In this document: positions 24,369 to 32,989 of the stretch, piece by piece
How the letters are laid out: every line of letters begins with the position of its first letter
Position numbering within the stretch: the stretch's first letter is position 1
Assembly (NCBI GenBank): GCA_020637555.1
Contig: JACKKF010000005.1
Span: forward strand, 62,001-126,000
DNA length: 64,000 nt
From: Rhodobacter sp.
GTDB taxonomy: Bacteria > Pseudomonadota > Alphaproteobacteria > Rhodobacterales > Rhodobacteraceae
Direction of reading: 5' to 3'
Notes under the pieces: generated by a model
Seen by the model: only the letters and a program-made list of their open reading frames with translations
What the model was told of the DNA's origin: nothing
Database searches by the model: none
Translations under genes and position numbers: made by a program

Positions 24369-24883
24369 CAGGTATCGTCCTTCGGCATGGCAAGCGCGCA
24401 GACATACGCACGCACCGCGTCCGGCCAGGCCGAAAGACGGTCGGCCAGCGCGGACAGATCGCCCGCGAACAGCGCGCGGGTGGCTTCTTCGTATCCGGGC
24501 AGGTCGCCGCCCAGCGTGGTCATCACGCGATAGGCGGCCTCTTGCGCTTGCCGCTGCGCGGTGCGCCCGCCGTCGGCGCGGCGTGCCTCGTCGATGAGCC
24601 GCCGCAGCGCGGCCGAGATCCCGCCCTTTTGCTGGGCCAGCCAGTCCCAATGGCGTGGCAGCAAGGTGACCTCGCGCGCGGTGACGCCCAGCTTTGGCCG
24701 TCCGCGTCTGGCCGGGGGCGGGGTGCCATCCCATGCGCGGGGGTCCAGGTCGATGATCCGGCCGGTCGTGTCGTCAAAGACGAGGGCCTGCGCGGCCAGC
24801 GCCTGGGGCGCGACCTGCCAGAGCGGGCCCTGAGTCAGGCGAACGGTGCCGGTAAAGGCGGTGCATTGCGTGTTGGGGTCCAT
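24368..24883 (-). CDS. DUF2239 family protein
   Basis: About 171 residues starting at ATG 24883 (MDPNTQCTAFTGTVRLTQG). ATG 24892 and GTG 24940 are alternatives and no strong ribosome site decides between them; GTG 24940 would put the palindrome inside the coding sequence. The body (DDTTGRIIDLDPRAWDG, RGRPKLGVTAREVTLLPRHW, WLAQQKGGISAALRRLIDEA) is typical of DUF2239, a small family of unknown function; the last part looks DNA-binding (helix-rich, KGGISAALRRLIDEAR). It heads a two-gene unit with the DUF1330-like gene. Confidence 0.75.
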   Translation of the reverse strand: MDPNTQCTAFTGTVRLTQGPLWQVAPQALAAQALVFDDTTGRIIDLDPRAWDGTPPPARRGRPKLGVTAREVTLLPRHWDWLAQQKGGISAALRRLIDEARRADGGRTAQRQAQEAAYRVMTTLGGDLPGYEEATRALFAGDLSALADRLSAWPDAVRAYVCALAMPKDDT

Positions 24884-24915
24884 GGGGCGCATGAACACCG
24901 ATTCGCGTCCCGAGT

Positions 24916-24937
24916 CAATATTACCCGGGTAATATTG
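24916..24937. promoter_or_regulatory. 22-bp perfect palindromic operator in a divergent promoter
   Basis: CAATATTACCC is followed immediately by its exact reverse complement. It sits between the starts of the DUF2239 gene (24883, minus) and the GIY-YIG gene (24990, plus). The symmetry and position fit the binding site of a dimeric repressor, TetR- or similar type, controlling both directions. No regulator gene lies next to it. Confidence 0.75.
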
Positions 24938-24989
24938 CACCGCCCGGGATCTGGTGCTAAGGAGCCGCCAGCAATGCAGGAGCGCCCCG

Positions 24990-25307
24990 ATGAAACACGC
25001 TGACCGAAAGGCCGCCCTTTCCGCCTATCGCGAGCGCAAGCCGCAGGCGGGCATCTACGAGCTTCGCGCCGGCGGTGACCGCTGGATCGGGGCGTCGCCG
25101 ACGCTGGACAAGATCGAGAACCGTCTGCGTTTCACCCTGTCCCAGGGCGGCCATCCGAACCCGGCGTTGCAGGCGGCCGCCGGGCAGGGGTTCGACTTTG
25201 CGGTGCTGGAAACGCTGGATCCGGACACGCCGGCACTGTCGCGGGATCGCGAGCTGAAGGAACGGCTGGCGCATTGGCTGGCGCAAACCGGCGCGCGGCC
25301 TCTCTGA
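24990..25307 (+). CDS. GIY-YIG nuclease family protein
   Basis: 105 residues from ATG 24990 with AGGAG eight bases upstream. The GIY-YIG signature is present in modified form as AGIYELRAGGDRWIGASPTL (GIY..WIG), followed by helix DKIENRLRFTLSQGGH. It is a minimal single-domain form. Family members cut DNA, but whether the modified second motif is active is uncertain. It is probably controlled by the 22-bp palindrome upstream. Confidence 0.75.
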   Translation: MKHADRKAALSAYRERKPQAGIYELRAGGDRWIGASPTLDKIENRLRFTLSQGGHPNPALQAAAGQGFDFAVLETLDPDTPALSRDRELKERLAHWLAQTGARPL

Positions 25308-25362
25308 GGCTTGCGCCGGGGGAAACCTTGGGCGAGGGTCGGGCAACCAGAGGGAGCCCGCC

Positions 25363-26520
25363 ATGCGTCTGACCCGACTCGAGACCTTTCACACCGAGTT
25401 CGTCTGTTTCGTCAGGGCGACCGCAGAAGACGGAGTGATCGGCTGGGGCCAATGCGCGACCTACAACGCCGACATCACCGCCGCGGTGTTCCACCGGCAG
25501 ATCGCACCCTGGGCGCTGGGCCAGGATTGCCGTGACATCGACGCGCTGGTCGCCCGGATCGAACGGGCCGAGCACAAGTTTCCCGGCAGCTATCGCAACC
25601 GGGCCATGGCCGGGTTGGATACGGCCTTGTGGGATATGGCGGGCCGGCGTGCGGGGCGGCCGGTGGCGGCGTTGATCGGCGGCAGCCCCGGGCCGGTGCG
25701 CGCCTATGCCAGTTCCATGCGCCGCGACCTGACGCCCGAGGTCGAGGCCGAGCGCCTGAAACGGATCTGCGCCGAGCAGGGCTTTACCGCTGCAAAGTTC
25801 CGCATCGGCGCCGAGATGGGCGAAGATCGCGACCAATGGGAGGGCCGGACCGAGGCGATCATCCCGGCGGTGACAGCCGCCTTGCCGGGGATCGATACGC
25901 TGGTCGACGCCAATTCGGGGTTTTCGGTGTCACGGGCGATCGCGGTTGGCCGGATGCTCGAGGATCACGGCGTCTCGCACTATGAGGAACCCGTGCCATG
26001 GTGGGACCTGAGCGCGACCCGTGACGTGGCCGATGCCCTGCAGATCGACGTGACGGGCGGTGAACAGGATGTGGACCTGGGCGTGTTCAAGCGCATGATC
26101 GAAACCCGCGCCGTCGATGTCGTGCAGCCGGATGTGCTGTATCTGGGCGGCCTGTCCAAGACCCTGCGTGTCGCGCGGCTGGCCGCGGCCGAGGGGATGC
26201 CCGTCACCCCCCATGCCGCGAACCTGGGGCTGGTCACGATGGTCACCATGCATCTGCTGCGTGCGCTGCCCAACGCCGGCAAGTATCTGGAGTTCTCGAT
26301 CGAGGGCGCGGACTACTATCCCTGGCAGCAGGATCTGTTCCGTGGGTCGCCCTTTGCCGTGAACGACGGCACCTTGAGCGTGAGCGATGCGCCGGGCTGG
26401 GGGATCGAGATCGCGCCCGAATGGCTGGATCGCGCCGAACACCGCGTCAGCGAGGAGGGCGCGCAGGATGGTGGCGCCTATGCCCGGCTTTACCACGGGG
26501 TTCTCGAGGCGGGGCTGTAG
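25363..26520 (+). CDS. mandelate racemase / muconate lactonizing enzyme family protein (enolase superfamily)
   Basis: 385 residues from ATG 25363, with GAGGGAG upstream. The enolase-superfamily layout is complete: capping domain at the N-terminus, then barrel with a Lys in AAKFRIG, metal ligands in LVDANSG, HYEEPVP and GGEQD, and the later His in TPHAANLGLV. The reaction is dehydration or epimerisation of a sugar acid or related carboxylate; the substrate cannot be told from sequence. It stands alone, with no transporter or aldolase beside it. Confidence 0.85.
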   Translation: MRLTRLETFHTEFVCFVRATAEDGVIGWGQCATYNADITAAVFHRQIAPWALGQDCRDIDALVARIERAEHKFPGSYRNRAMAGLDTALWDMAGRRAGRPVAALIGGSPGPVRAYASSMRRDLTPEVEAERLKRICAEQGFTAAKFRIGAEMGEDRDQWEGRTEAIIPAVTAALPGIDTLVDANSGFSVSRAIAVGRMLEDHGVSHYEEPVPWWDLSATRDVADALQIDVTGGEQDVDLGVFKRMIETRAVDVVQPDVLYLGGLSKTLRVARLAAAEGMPVTPHAANLGLVTMVTMHLLRALPNAGKYLEFSIEGADYYPWQQDLFRGSPFAVNDGTLSVSDAPGWGIEIAPEWLDRAEHRVSEEGAQDGGAYARLYHGVLEAGL

Positions 26521-26612
26521 GCGTCAGCCATGACCGGGCGCCACCGCCAGGGCCAGTGTGGCCACGGTGAAGGGGCATTGACGGTTGCCGGAAACCTGCT
26601 CATATGCCGGCC

Positions 26613-28412
26613 ATGACCGAGCTCGACAGAATCCGCAATTTCTCCATCGTGGCGCATATCGACCACGGCAAATCCACGCTCGCCGACCGGCTCATCCAGA
26701 TGACCGGGACGGTGGCCGAGCGTGAGATGAAGGATCAGCTGCTCGACTCGATGGATATCGAGCGCGAGCGCGGCATCACCATCAAGGCCAACACCGTGCG
26801 GATCGAGTATCCGGCCAAGGACGGCAAGACCTATGTGCTGAACCTGATCGACACGCCCGGGCATGTGGACTTCGCCTACGAGGTCAGCCGGTCCATGCGC
26901 GCGGTCGAAGGGTCGCTTCTGGTTGTCGATGCCTCGCAAGGGGTCGAGGCGCAGACGCTGGCAAACGTCTATCAGGCGATCGACGCCGGGCACGAGATCG
27001 TGCCGGTTCTGAACAAGATCGACCTGCCCGCCGCCGAACCCGAGCGCGTGAAAGAGCAGATCGAGGATGTGATCGGGCTGGATGCGCATGATGCCGTCCT
27101 GATTTCGGCCAAGTCGGGGCTGGGCATTCCCGAGGTGCTGGAAGCCATCGTCACGCGACTGCCCGCGCCCAAGGGCGACCGCAACGCGCCGTTGAAGGCG
27201 ATGCTCGTGGACAGCTGGTATGACCCCTATCTGGGGGTCGTCGTCATGATCCGCGTGATGGACGGGGTGATCCGCAAGGGCGAGCGCATCAAGATGATGC
27301 AGACCGGCGCGGTTTACGGGATCGACAAGCTGGCGGTGCTGAAACCGCGCATGGTCGACATCGCCGAACTGGGCCCGGGCGAGATCGGGGTGCTGACCGC
27401 GTCGATCAAGCAGGTGCGGGACACGCGCGTCGGCGACACGATCACCCATGAAAAGAAAGGCACGGACAAGCCGTTGCCAGGCTTCAAGCCGGCGCAGCCC
27501 GTGGTCTTCTGCGGCCTGTTCCCGGTCGATGCCAATGATTTCGAGGCGCTGCGCGATGCGATCGAAAAACTGGCGCTGAACGACGCGAGCTTCAGCTACG
27601 AGATGGAAACCTCGGCCGCGCTGGGTTTCGGGTTTCGTTGCGGCTTCCTCGGGCTGCTGCACCTCGAAGTGATCCGCGACCGGCTCGAGCGCGAATACGA
27701 TCTGGACCTGATCACCACGGCGCCGTCGGTGGTCTACAAGATCTACATGCGCGACGGCACGTTGATGGAGCTGCACAATCCGGCGGACATGCCGGACCTG
27801 ACGCATGTCGATCACCTGGAAGAGCCGCGCATCAAGGCGACGATCATGGTGCCGGACGAGTATCTGGGCGATGTGCTGAAGCTGTGCCAGGACCGGCGGG
27901 GCATCCAGCTGAACCTGACCTATGCGGGCAACCGCGCGATGGTGGAATATGACCTCCCGCTCAACGAAGTGGTGTTCGATTTCTATGATCGCCTGAAATC
28001 CGTAACAAAGGGTTACGCCAGCTTCGACTATCAGATCACCGGATATCGCGAGGACAATCTCGTGAAGATGACGATCCTGGTGAACGGGGAACCCGTCGAT
28101 GCCCTGTCGATGATGGTGCACCGCGACCGGGCCGAGGCGCGCGGACGCGGCATGTGCGAGAAGCTGAAGGAACTGATCCCGCGGCACATGTTCATGATCC
28201 CGATCCAGGCGGCGATCGGCGGCAAGGTCATCGCGCGCGAGACCCTGTCGGCCCTGCGCAAGGATGTGACCGCCAAATGCTACGGCGGCGACGTGACGCG
28301 CAAGAAGAAGCTGCTGGAAAAGCAGAAGGCCGGCAAGAAGAAGATGCGCCAGTTCGGCAAGGTCGAGATCCCGCAGACGGCCTTCATCTCGGCGCTGAAG
28401 ATGGATTCCTGA
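26613..28412 (+). CDS. lepA: elongation factor 4 (LepA)
   Basis: 599 residues when started at ATG 26613 (MTELDRIRNFSIVAHIDHGK), the usual length; ATG 26604 adds three residues. GTPase motifs AHIDHGKST, DTPGHVDF and NKIDLP are present, with EF-G-like domains and the LepA-specific C-terminal domain ending KVEIPQTAFISALKMD. It acts on ribosomes under stress, promoting back-translocation or late initiation steps. A REP-like hairpin follows its stop. Confidence 0.97.
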   Translation: MTELDRIRNFSIVAHIDHGKSTLADRLIQMTGTVAEREMKDQLLDSMDIERERGITIKANTVRIEYPAKDGKTYVLNLIDTPGHVDFAYEVSRSMRAVEGSLLVVDASQGVEAQTLANVYQAIDAGHEIVPVLNKIDLPAAEPERVKEQIEDVIGLDAHDAVLISAKSGLGIPEVLEAIVTRLPAPKGDRNAPLKAMLVDSWYDPYLGVVVMIRVMDGVIRKGERIKMMQTGAVYGIDKLAVLKPRMVDIAELGPGEIGVLTASIKQVRDTRVGDTITHEKKGTDKPLPGFKPAQPVVFCGLFPVDANDFEALRDAIEKLALNDASFSYEMETSAALGFGFRCGFLGLLHLEVIRDRLEREYDLDLITTAPSVVYKIYMRDGTLMELHNPADMPDLTHVDHLEEPRIKATIMVPDEYLGDVLKLCQDRRGIQLNLTYAGNRAMVEYDLPLNEVVFDFYDRLKSVTKGYASFDYQITGYREDNLVKMTILVNGEPVDALSMMVHRDRAEARGRGMCEKLKELIPRHMFMIPIQAAIGGKVIARETLSALRKDVTAKCYGGDVTRKKKLLEKQKAGKKKMRQFGKVEIPQTAFISALKMDS

Positions 28413-28926
28413 CCGGTAGGGTGCGTGCTTGCACGCACCGCCTGTCGCCGGCCGGGGGCGGTCGCGCCTGATCCCGGTGGATTGACGAGAACGGCCAATC
28501 CTCGGGCCGTTCGGTCAGTCCCTGCCGCACCGGCGCCGTCCAGCAAAAGGCACGGTGCGCCTCGAAATCGGCGGCGGACCGGATATGGTGTTCCCAGAAC
28601 CGGCGTTGCCAGATGCCGCGCTCGTGTCGTCGGGCGTGGCTGAGGCGCAGCGGCCCTTTCGGCAAGCCGCTGGAAAACCGTGTCTTGATCAGACGCCAGC
28701 GCGTTCCATAGTCGCTGTCGTCATCGGGCAAGGTCCAGAGCGCGTGCAGATGGTCCGGCAGCACCACCATGGCATCGATCCGCACCGGCCGATCCCTGAG
28801 GGTGACGCCGACCGCCCAGCGCAGGCGCGCGATTTCCTCGACCAGCAGGGCGGTGCCGCGTTGGGCCAGGGCGAGGGTGAAAAAGACGCTGGCGCCGGCC
28901 AGCCGGGGGCGAAGATAGCAGGACAT
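28384..28926 (-). CDS. REP-associated tyrosine transposase-like protein (Y1_Tnp), catalytic Tyr replaced
   Basis: 180 residues. The HUH motif is present as VVLPDHLHALW (H59, H61) and the family pattern RHERGIWQRRFWEHHIR follows. In active relatives the nucleophile lies in a motif like DYIHWNPVKHG; here the aligned stretch is AFCWTAPVRQG, so Phe127 replaces Tyr. The protein may bind but not cut DNA, or be a decaying copy. The C-terminus runs through the REP-like hairpin and overlaps the lepA 3' end by 29 bases, so the true end is uncertain. Confidence 0.75.
   Translation of the reverse strand: MSCYLRPRLAGASVFFTLALAQRGTALLVEEIARLRWAVGVTLRDRPVRIDAMVVLPDHLHALWTLPDDDSDYGTRWRLIKTRFSSGLPKGPLRLSHARRHERGIWQRRFWEHHIRSAADFEAHRAFCWTAPVRQGLTERPEDWPFSSIHRDQARPPPAGDRRCVQARTLPVRNPSSAPR
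28415..28440. repeat. REP-like hairpin
   Basis: GGTAGGGTGCGTGC followed by TT and GCACGCACC: a perfect 9-bp stem with the GGTAG head typical of REP-type elements. It lies 7 bases after the lepA stop and inside the 3' part of the RAYT-like gene, the usual neighbour of such sequences. Confidence 0.6.
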
Positions 28927-28970
28927 GCCCCATCCAACCCGAACGCGGTTAAGGTCGGGTTAACGCCCGC

Positions 28971-30128
28971 TCACTCGGCCGCCGCCCGCACCGGCTCGAT
29001 CTCGGGCACGGTTCCGGCCTCTTCGATCTCGGGCAGGCCCTCGCGCGACAGCAGCACCGCCACCGGTCGGGCTGCCGGGATATGGGAACAGACGATCATC
29101 GCCGCGACCATGATCGGCACGGCCAGGAACATGCCGGGCACGCCCCAGACCGCGCCCCAGAACGCCAGCGAAATGATGATGCCGAAGGACGAGACGCGCA
29201 GCGCCTTGCCCATCAGCATCGGGTCCAGGACCGAACCCAGGACGAACTGGATCATCCCGGCGATGACGAACACGACCAGTGCGGTCGCCGGTTCGTTCAC
29301 CTGGATCAGCGCGACCAGCCCCAGAAGGATCGTCGCGATGATCGATCCCACCGAGGGGATGTAGTTCAGCACGAAGGTCAGCACTGCCATCGGCCCCGCG
29401 AATTCCAGGCCGAAGAATTCCATCAGCACATAGACCGCGACCGCCGTGGCGGCGCTGATGCCGGTCTTGACCAGCAGATAGTGGTTTACCCGCCGCACGA
29501 TGGAATGGATGATCCGGCCGACACGGGCAGCCTTGGCGCGGTCATGCAGCAGGTTTTCCAGCTTGGTGTTGAACCACAGCCTTTCGGCGAACAGGAACCC
29601 CACGAACAGGATGACCAGCGTCGTCGCCGACAGCAGGTTCGAGGCCTGCCCGGCCAGCGTGCTGATATAGGTGGACACCTCGATCGAGCGGATCGAGGTG
29701 GCGACCATGGCCTCGGCCTCGGGCGAGAACCAGGCGGCGAGACGGGCGATCGCGGTGACCGCCTGGTCGGTATAGGCGACGGTCGTCGTCACCACGGTGT
29801 TCACCTGACTGATGACCAGCGCCGACAGCGCCAGAAGCGACACCGCGATGGCGGTGAAGGCCGCCATCGACGCCAGCCAGTTGGTGATCTTCCACGATCC
29901 GATCCGCAGCCGCGAAAAGGCGCTGATCGCGTCCGCCGTCAACGAGAACAGGATGATCGCGATCACCAGCGAAATCAGGATGAACCGGGCCTGGACCAGA
30001 AGGAACAGGATCATCGAAAAGGCGATGATCCCCAGGAACCAGGTCTGCAGGCGATAGCGTTCGACCAGGGACTGGCGCTGATCGGGCGTTTCGGCAGGGG
30101 CGGCGTGGTCGATTTCGTGCGGGGTCAT
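28971..30128 (-). CDS. AI-2E family transporter
   Basis: 385 residues with about eight transmembrane helices: LGIIAFSMILFLLVQARFILI, a long central soluble loop, and conserved AVLTFVLNYIPSVGSIIATI, MLMGKALRVSSFGIIISLAF and GVPGMFLAVPIMVA. The family (UPF0118) includes TqsA, an autoinducer-2 exporter, and Na+/H+ antiporters, so the substrate is open. It is monocistronic. Confidence 0.88.
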   Translation of the reverse strand: MTPHEIDHAAPAETPDQRQSLVERYRLQTWFLGIIAFSMILFLLVQARFILISLVIAIILFSLTADAISAFSRLRIGSWKITNWLASMAAFTAIAVSLLALSALVISQVNTVVTTTVAYTDQAVTAIARLAAWFSPEAEAMVATSIRSIEVSTYISTLAGQASNLLSATTLVILFVGFLFAERLWFNTKLENLLHDRAKAARVGRIIHSIVRRVNHYLLVKTGISAATAVAVYVLMEFFGLEFAGPMAVLTFVLNYIPSVGSIIATILLGLVALIQVNEPATALVVFVIAGMIQFVLGSVLDPMLMGKALRVSSFGIIISLAFWGAVWGVPGMFLAVPIMVAAMIVCSHIPAARPVAVLLSREGLPEIEEAGTVPEIEPVRAAAE

Positions 30129-30201
30129 CGGCGCTATCGGACAAGGGGCAGGACCAGACTAGGCGCTGGCCGGTTCCGATACAACTGCCCTTGCCGACCG
30201 A

Positions 30202-30849
30202 TCACGCGCCCGTCACCGCCTGCGCCAGCGCATGGGCCAGATCGCCATAGCCGGTCACGCGCCGCTCATAGGCCAGTCCCAGGCGCGCGGCGTGATCGCG
30301 GGCCCGCGCGTCCAGCGCGGGGTCATCGACCTGTGCCAGGTAGATCAGCGTTTCGTAATTGCCGAACATCATCTGGATCAGCTCGGGGTGACGGTCAAAA
30401 CCCATGGGCTTCCAGACAAAGGCGTCGAACTGGCGCACCAGGAAGTCGGTCAGGTAGAAGGCGGTGATCTCGTCCTCGGCCCGGGCGGCGAATTCGGTGT
30501 TCCCGCTGAAGAAGGCATAGCAGTGCGGGCCTTCGATCATCTCGACCCCGAGGGCCGCGCATCGGGCCTGAAGCTGCCCGCCGGTGCCGCAATCGGCATA
30601 GACGACAAAGATCGATTCATAGTCGTCGCGGAACCGGGTCACCGCCTGGTCGACCGCATCGGGGATGCGGTCCGGCCACAGGTGCAGGTTGGCCGGCAGG
30701 CAGTGCAGGTCCAGATGGGTCCAGCCATTCGCCGCCTTCAGGGCCAGGATCTCATGCGCAAGCGCGCCACAGGCGAGTGCCAGCACCCTGCCCGCGCCGC
30801 GGGCCTCCATGCCCTGGGTCGTCAGGCGGGCGTCCGACGGCTGGGTCAT
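30202..30849 (-). CDS. DUF1638 protein, coupled to the ccm operon
   Basis: 215 residues from ATG 30849, which overlaps the ccmG stop as ATGA. DUF1638 features: ALACGALAHEILALK, HCLPANLHLWPDRI, VVYADCGTGGQLQARC, GPHCYAFFSGN. Conserved Cys residues (VLALACG, DCGTGG, HCLP, GPHCYAFF) suggest metal or thiol chemistry. I recall related proteins beside corrinoid methyltransferase genes. Its last position in a cytochrome c maturation operon is noteworthy; no role is known. Confidence 0.8.
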   Translation of the reverse strand: MTQPSDARLTTQGMEARGAGRVLALACGALAHEILALKAANGWTHLDLHCLPANLHLWPDRIPDAVDQAVTRFRDDYESIFVVYADCGTGGQLQARCAALGVEMIEGPHCYAFFSGNTEFAARAEDEITAFYLTDFLVRQFDAFVWKPMGFDRHPELIQMMFGNYETLIYLAQVDDPALDARARDHAARLGLAYERRVTGYGDLAHALAQAVTGA

Positions 30850-31391
30850 GATCCGCCGCCCTGCGCCCGTTCGATGGCGGGGCGGATCTGGTTGGCGATC
30901 ACCGCCTCGGTCAGGGGGCCGGCAAAGCGCATGACGATGTTGCCGTCGCCGTCCACCACAAAGGTTTCCGGCAGGCCGACCACGCCCCAGTCCAGCCCCA
31001 TGCGCGCGCGCGGATCGGCGCCGATCGCGGCATAGGGATTGCCCAGCTCCGCCAGATAGTCGTCGGCGCGTTCCGGCGTGTCGCGATAGTTCACCCCCAG
31101 GATCGTCACGCCGCTTTCGGCCAGGTCCGTGACCAGCGGATGTTCGGCCCGGCAGGGCGGGCACCACGAGGCCCAGAAATTGACCAGCGTCACCTGACCC
31201 GTGCGCAGCATGTCGTCGGTGAACAGCGGGCGCTCGCCCATCTGCTCCAGCGAGACGACGGGCGCCTGATGTCCCGCGCGGGCCGAGGGCATGGCGGTCG
31301 GGTCGTCGCGGAAGTTGCCGACGGCGACAAAGGCGACAAACCCGGCCAGCAGCACGGGAGGGAGGACCAGCAGGGGATTGATCTTTGGCAT
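30846..31391 (-). CDS. ccmG: thiol:disulfide interchange protein CcmG/DsbE
   Basis: 181 residues from ATG 31391, overlapping the ccmD stop as TGATG. An N-terminal membrane anchor (LLVLPPVLLAGFVAFVAVG) is followed by a periplasmic thioredoxin fold with active site WASWCPPCRAEHP (Cys77, Cys80) and the cis-Pro loop GLPETFVVD. It reduces apocytochrome c haem-binding cysteines during cytochrome c maturation. Fifth gene in ccmABCDG. Confidence 0.93.
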   Translation of the reverse strand: MPKINPLLVLPPVLLAGFVAFVAVGNFRDDPTAMPSARAGHQAPVVSLEQMGERPLFTDDMLRTGQVTLVNFWASWCPPCRAEHPLVTDLAESGVTILGVNYRDTPERADDYLAELGNPYAAIGADPRARMGLDWGVVGLPETFVVDGDGNIVMRFAGPLTEAVIANQIRPAIERAQGGGS

Positions 31392-31546
31392 CAGGTTTTC
31401 CGGTTCATTCGGGTTTCCAGCGCGGCCAGGTCGCGGCGCACGCGCCGCGCGCGGGCCCAGACCCACAGGATCAGGGCGACAAGCAGGCCCAGCGAAACGC
31501 CGTAGGCCAGCAGCACTTCGGTAGCATAGGCGCCAAGATCGGGCAT
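31391..31546 (-). CDS. ccmD: haem exporter protein CcmD
   Basis: A 51-residue gene found between ccmC and ccmG: MPDLGAYATEVLLAYGVSLG, one transmembrane helix (LLAYGVSLGLLVALILWVWA), then the basic RARRVRRDLAALETRM tail typical of CcmD. Two adjacent ATG codons (31549 and 31546) are possible. CcmD holds the CcmABC-CcmE complex together for haem release. The start overlaps the ccmC stop, and the stop TGA overlaps the ccmG start. Confidence 0.9.
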   Translation of the reverse strand: MPDLGAYATEVLLAYGVSLGLLVALILWVWARARRVRRDLAALETRMNRKT

Positions 31547-32280
31547 CATGCGGCGGCTCTTTCACGAGAGATCAGCGCCTTGGCCCGCCGCGCGCGGATT
31601 TCCGTCCGCGTGCCGGCCAGCACCAGCGCCAGGAACAACAGGCCAAAGCCCGTCATGCACAGATAGAGGGGGCCCTTGTAACTCCAGTCCATGCGGGTGC
31701 CCGGCGCGACCGAAAGCGACGCCCCCTGGTGCAGCCCCTGGTTCCAGAGCAGCGCCGCATAGCGCGAAAGCACCGCGAACACGCTGCCCACCAGGCACAG
31801 AACGGCGGTCAGATCCGCGGCGGTATCGGGGTCCTCGATCGCGGCCCACAGGGCCATGTAACCGATATAGAACAGGAACAGGATCAGGAAGGATGTCAGC
31901 CTCGGGTCCCAGGCCCACCAGGTGCCCCACATCGGCTGGCCCCAGATGGCGCCGGTAATCAGCGCGATCAGCGTCATCGTCGCGCCGATCGGACCGGCGG
32001 CCTTGGCCGCCAGGGCGCTGACATGGTGGCGCCGGATCAACCAGATCAGCGAGGCGACCAGCATCATCACCCAGGCATTGATCGCCATCAGCGCCGAGGG
32101 GACGTGCAGGAAGATGATCTTGACGGTCGAGCCCTGGCGATAATCGTCGGGGGTCAGGAAAAAGCCCCAGACCAGGCCCGTGACGATCAGAACAGCCGCC
32201 AGAACGGCGCTCACGGGCAACAGCCAGCCCGAAAGCTTCATGAATTTTACCGGATTGGCGTATTCCCAGAGCGATGCCAT
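31546..32280 (-). CDS. ccmC: haem ABC exporter permease CcmC
   Basis: 244 residues, six transmembrane helices. The Trp-rich haem-handling motif WGTWWAWDPRLTS (118-130) is flanked by conserved His residues in IFLHVPSA (His59) and NQGLHQGAS. CcmC loads haem onto CcmE in the periplasm. It is third in the operon and overlaps ccmD. Confidence 0.96.
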   Translation of the reverse strand: MASLWEYANPVKFMKLSGWLLPVSAVLAAVLIVTGLVWGFFLTPDDYRQGSTVKIIFLHVPSALMAINAWVMMLVASLIWLIRRHHVSALAAKAAGPIGATMTLIALITGAIWGQPMWGTWWAWDPRLTSFLILFLFYIGYMALWAAIEDPDTAADLTAVLCLVGSVFAVLSRYAALLWNQGLHQGASLSVAPGTRMDWSYKGPLYLCMTGFGLLFLALVLAGTRTEIRARRAKALISRERAAA

Positions 32281-32332
32281 GCAGCGGTCCTATTCTGTCC
32301 TCGGGTGGGTCTCAAAACACAGCGGCGTGAAC

Positions 32333-32989
32333 CTAGCGCAGATTGATGCGCAAAGCGAAGGCTGCGGCGAAGGGTAGCAGGCCGACCGACCCCGCGGTGA
32401 TCCCCGCCAGCAACAGAAGCGGGGTGTCCGGTGCCAGGTCCTGCGCCGCGCGCGCCACCGCCTGGGCGCCAAAAACCAGCGTCGGCACATAGAGCGGCAG
32501 CACCAGCAGCGACATCAGCAAACCGCCGCGCTTCAGTCCCACCACCAGCGCCGCGCCAAAGGCGCCGATCATGCTGAGCGCGGGCGTGCCCAGGCCCAGG
32601 GACAGCACCAGTGTGCCATAGGCCGGCCCCGGCAGGTTCAGCAGGATCGCCAGCACAGGGGCGGCCAGCACCAGCGGCACCCCGGTCGTCAGCCAATGCG
32701 CCAGGGCCTTGACCGCCACGACCGCCTCCATCGGGATGGGCGACGTGGCCAGCAGATCCAGCGAGCCGTCCTCGTGATCCAGCGCGAACAGGCGGTCCAG
32801 CGACAGCAGGCTGGCCAGAAGGGCGCCGACCCACAGGATGCCGGGCGCGATCACGCCCAGCACCGCGGGGTCGGGCCCCACGCCCAGCGGCACCAGCACC
32901 ACGAGGATCAGGAAGAACCCCAGCCCCAGGCCAAAGCCGCCGCCCGCGCGCACCGCCAGCCGCAGATCCCGCACCAGCAGCGCGATCAC
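32333..32989 (-). CDS. ccmB: haem exporter permease CcmB
   Basis: 218 residues with six hydrophobic helices and the family pattern GVIAPGILWVGALLASLLSL, FALDHEDGSLDLLATSPI and KALAHWLTTGVPLVLAAP. It forms the CcmAB ABC complex that drives release of haem-loaded CcmE. Its start overlaps the ccmA stop as ATGA. Confidence 0.95.
   Translation of the reverse strand: MIALLVRDLRLAVRAGGGFGLGLGFFLILVVLVPLGVGPDPAVLGVIAPGILWVGALLASLLSLDRLFALDHEDGSLDLLATSPIPMEAVVAVKALAHWLTTGVPLVLAAPVLAILLNLPGPAYGTLVLSLGLGTPALSMIGAFGAALVVGLKRGGLLMSLLVLPLYVPTLVFGAQAVARAAQDLAPDTPLLLLAGITAGSVGLLPFAAAFALRINLR

Noticed and set aside
26490..28187. 565-codon minus-strand frame
   Set aside because: Antisense shadow of lepA.
28280..28546. 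88-codon minus-strand frame overlapping the lepA end
   Set aside because: Shadow frame crossing lepA and the RAYT-like gene, without start signal.
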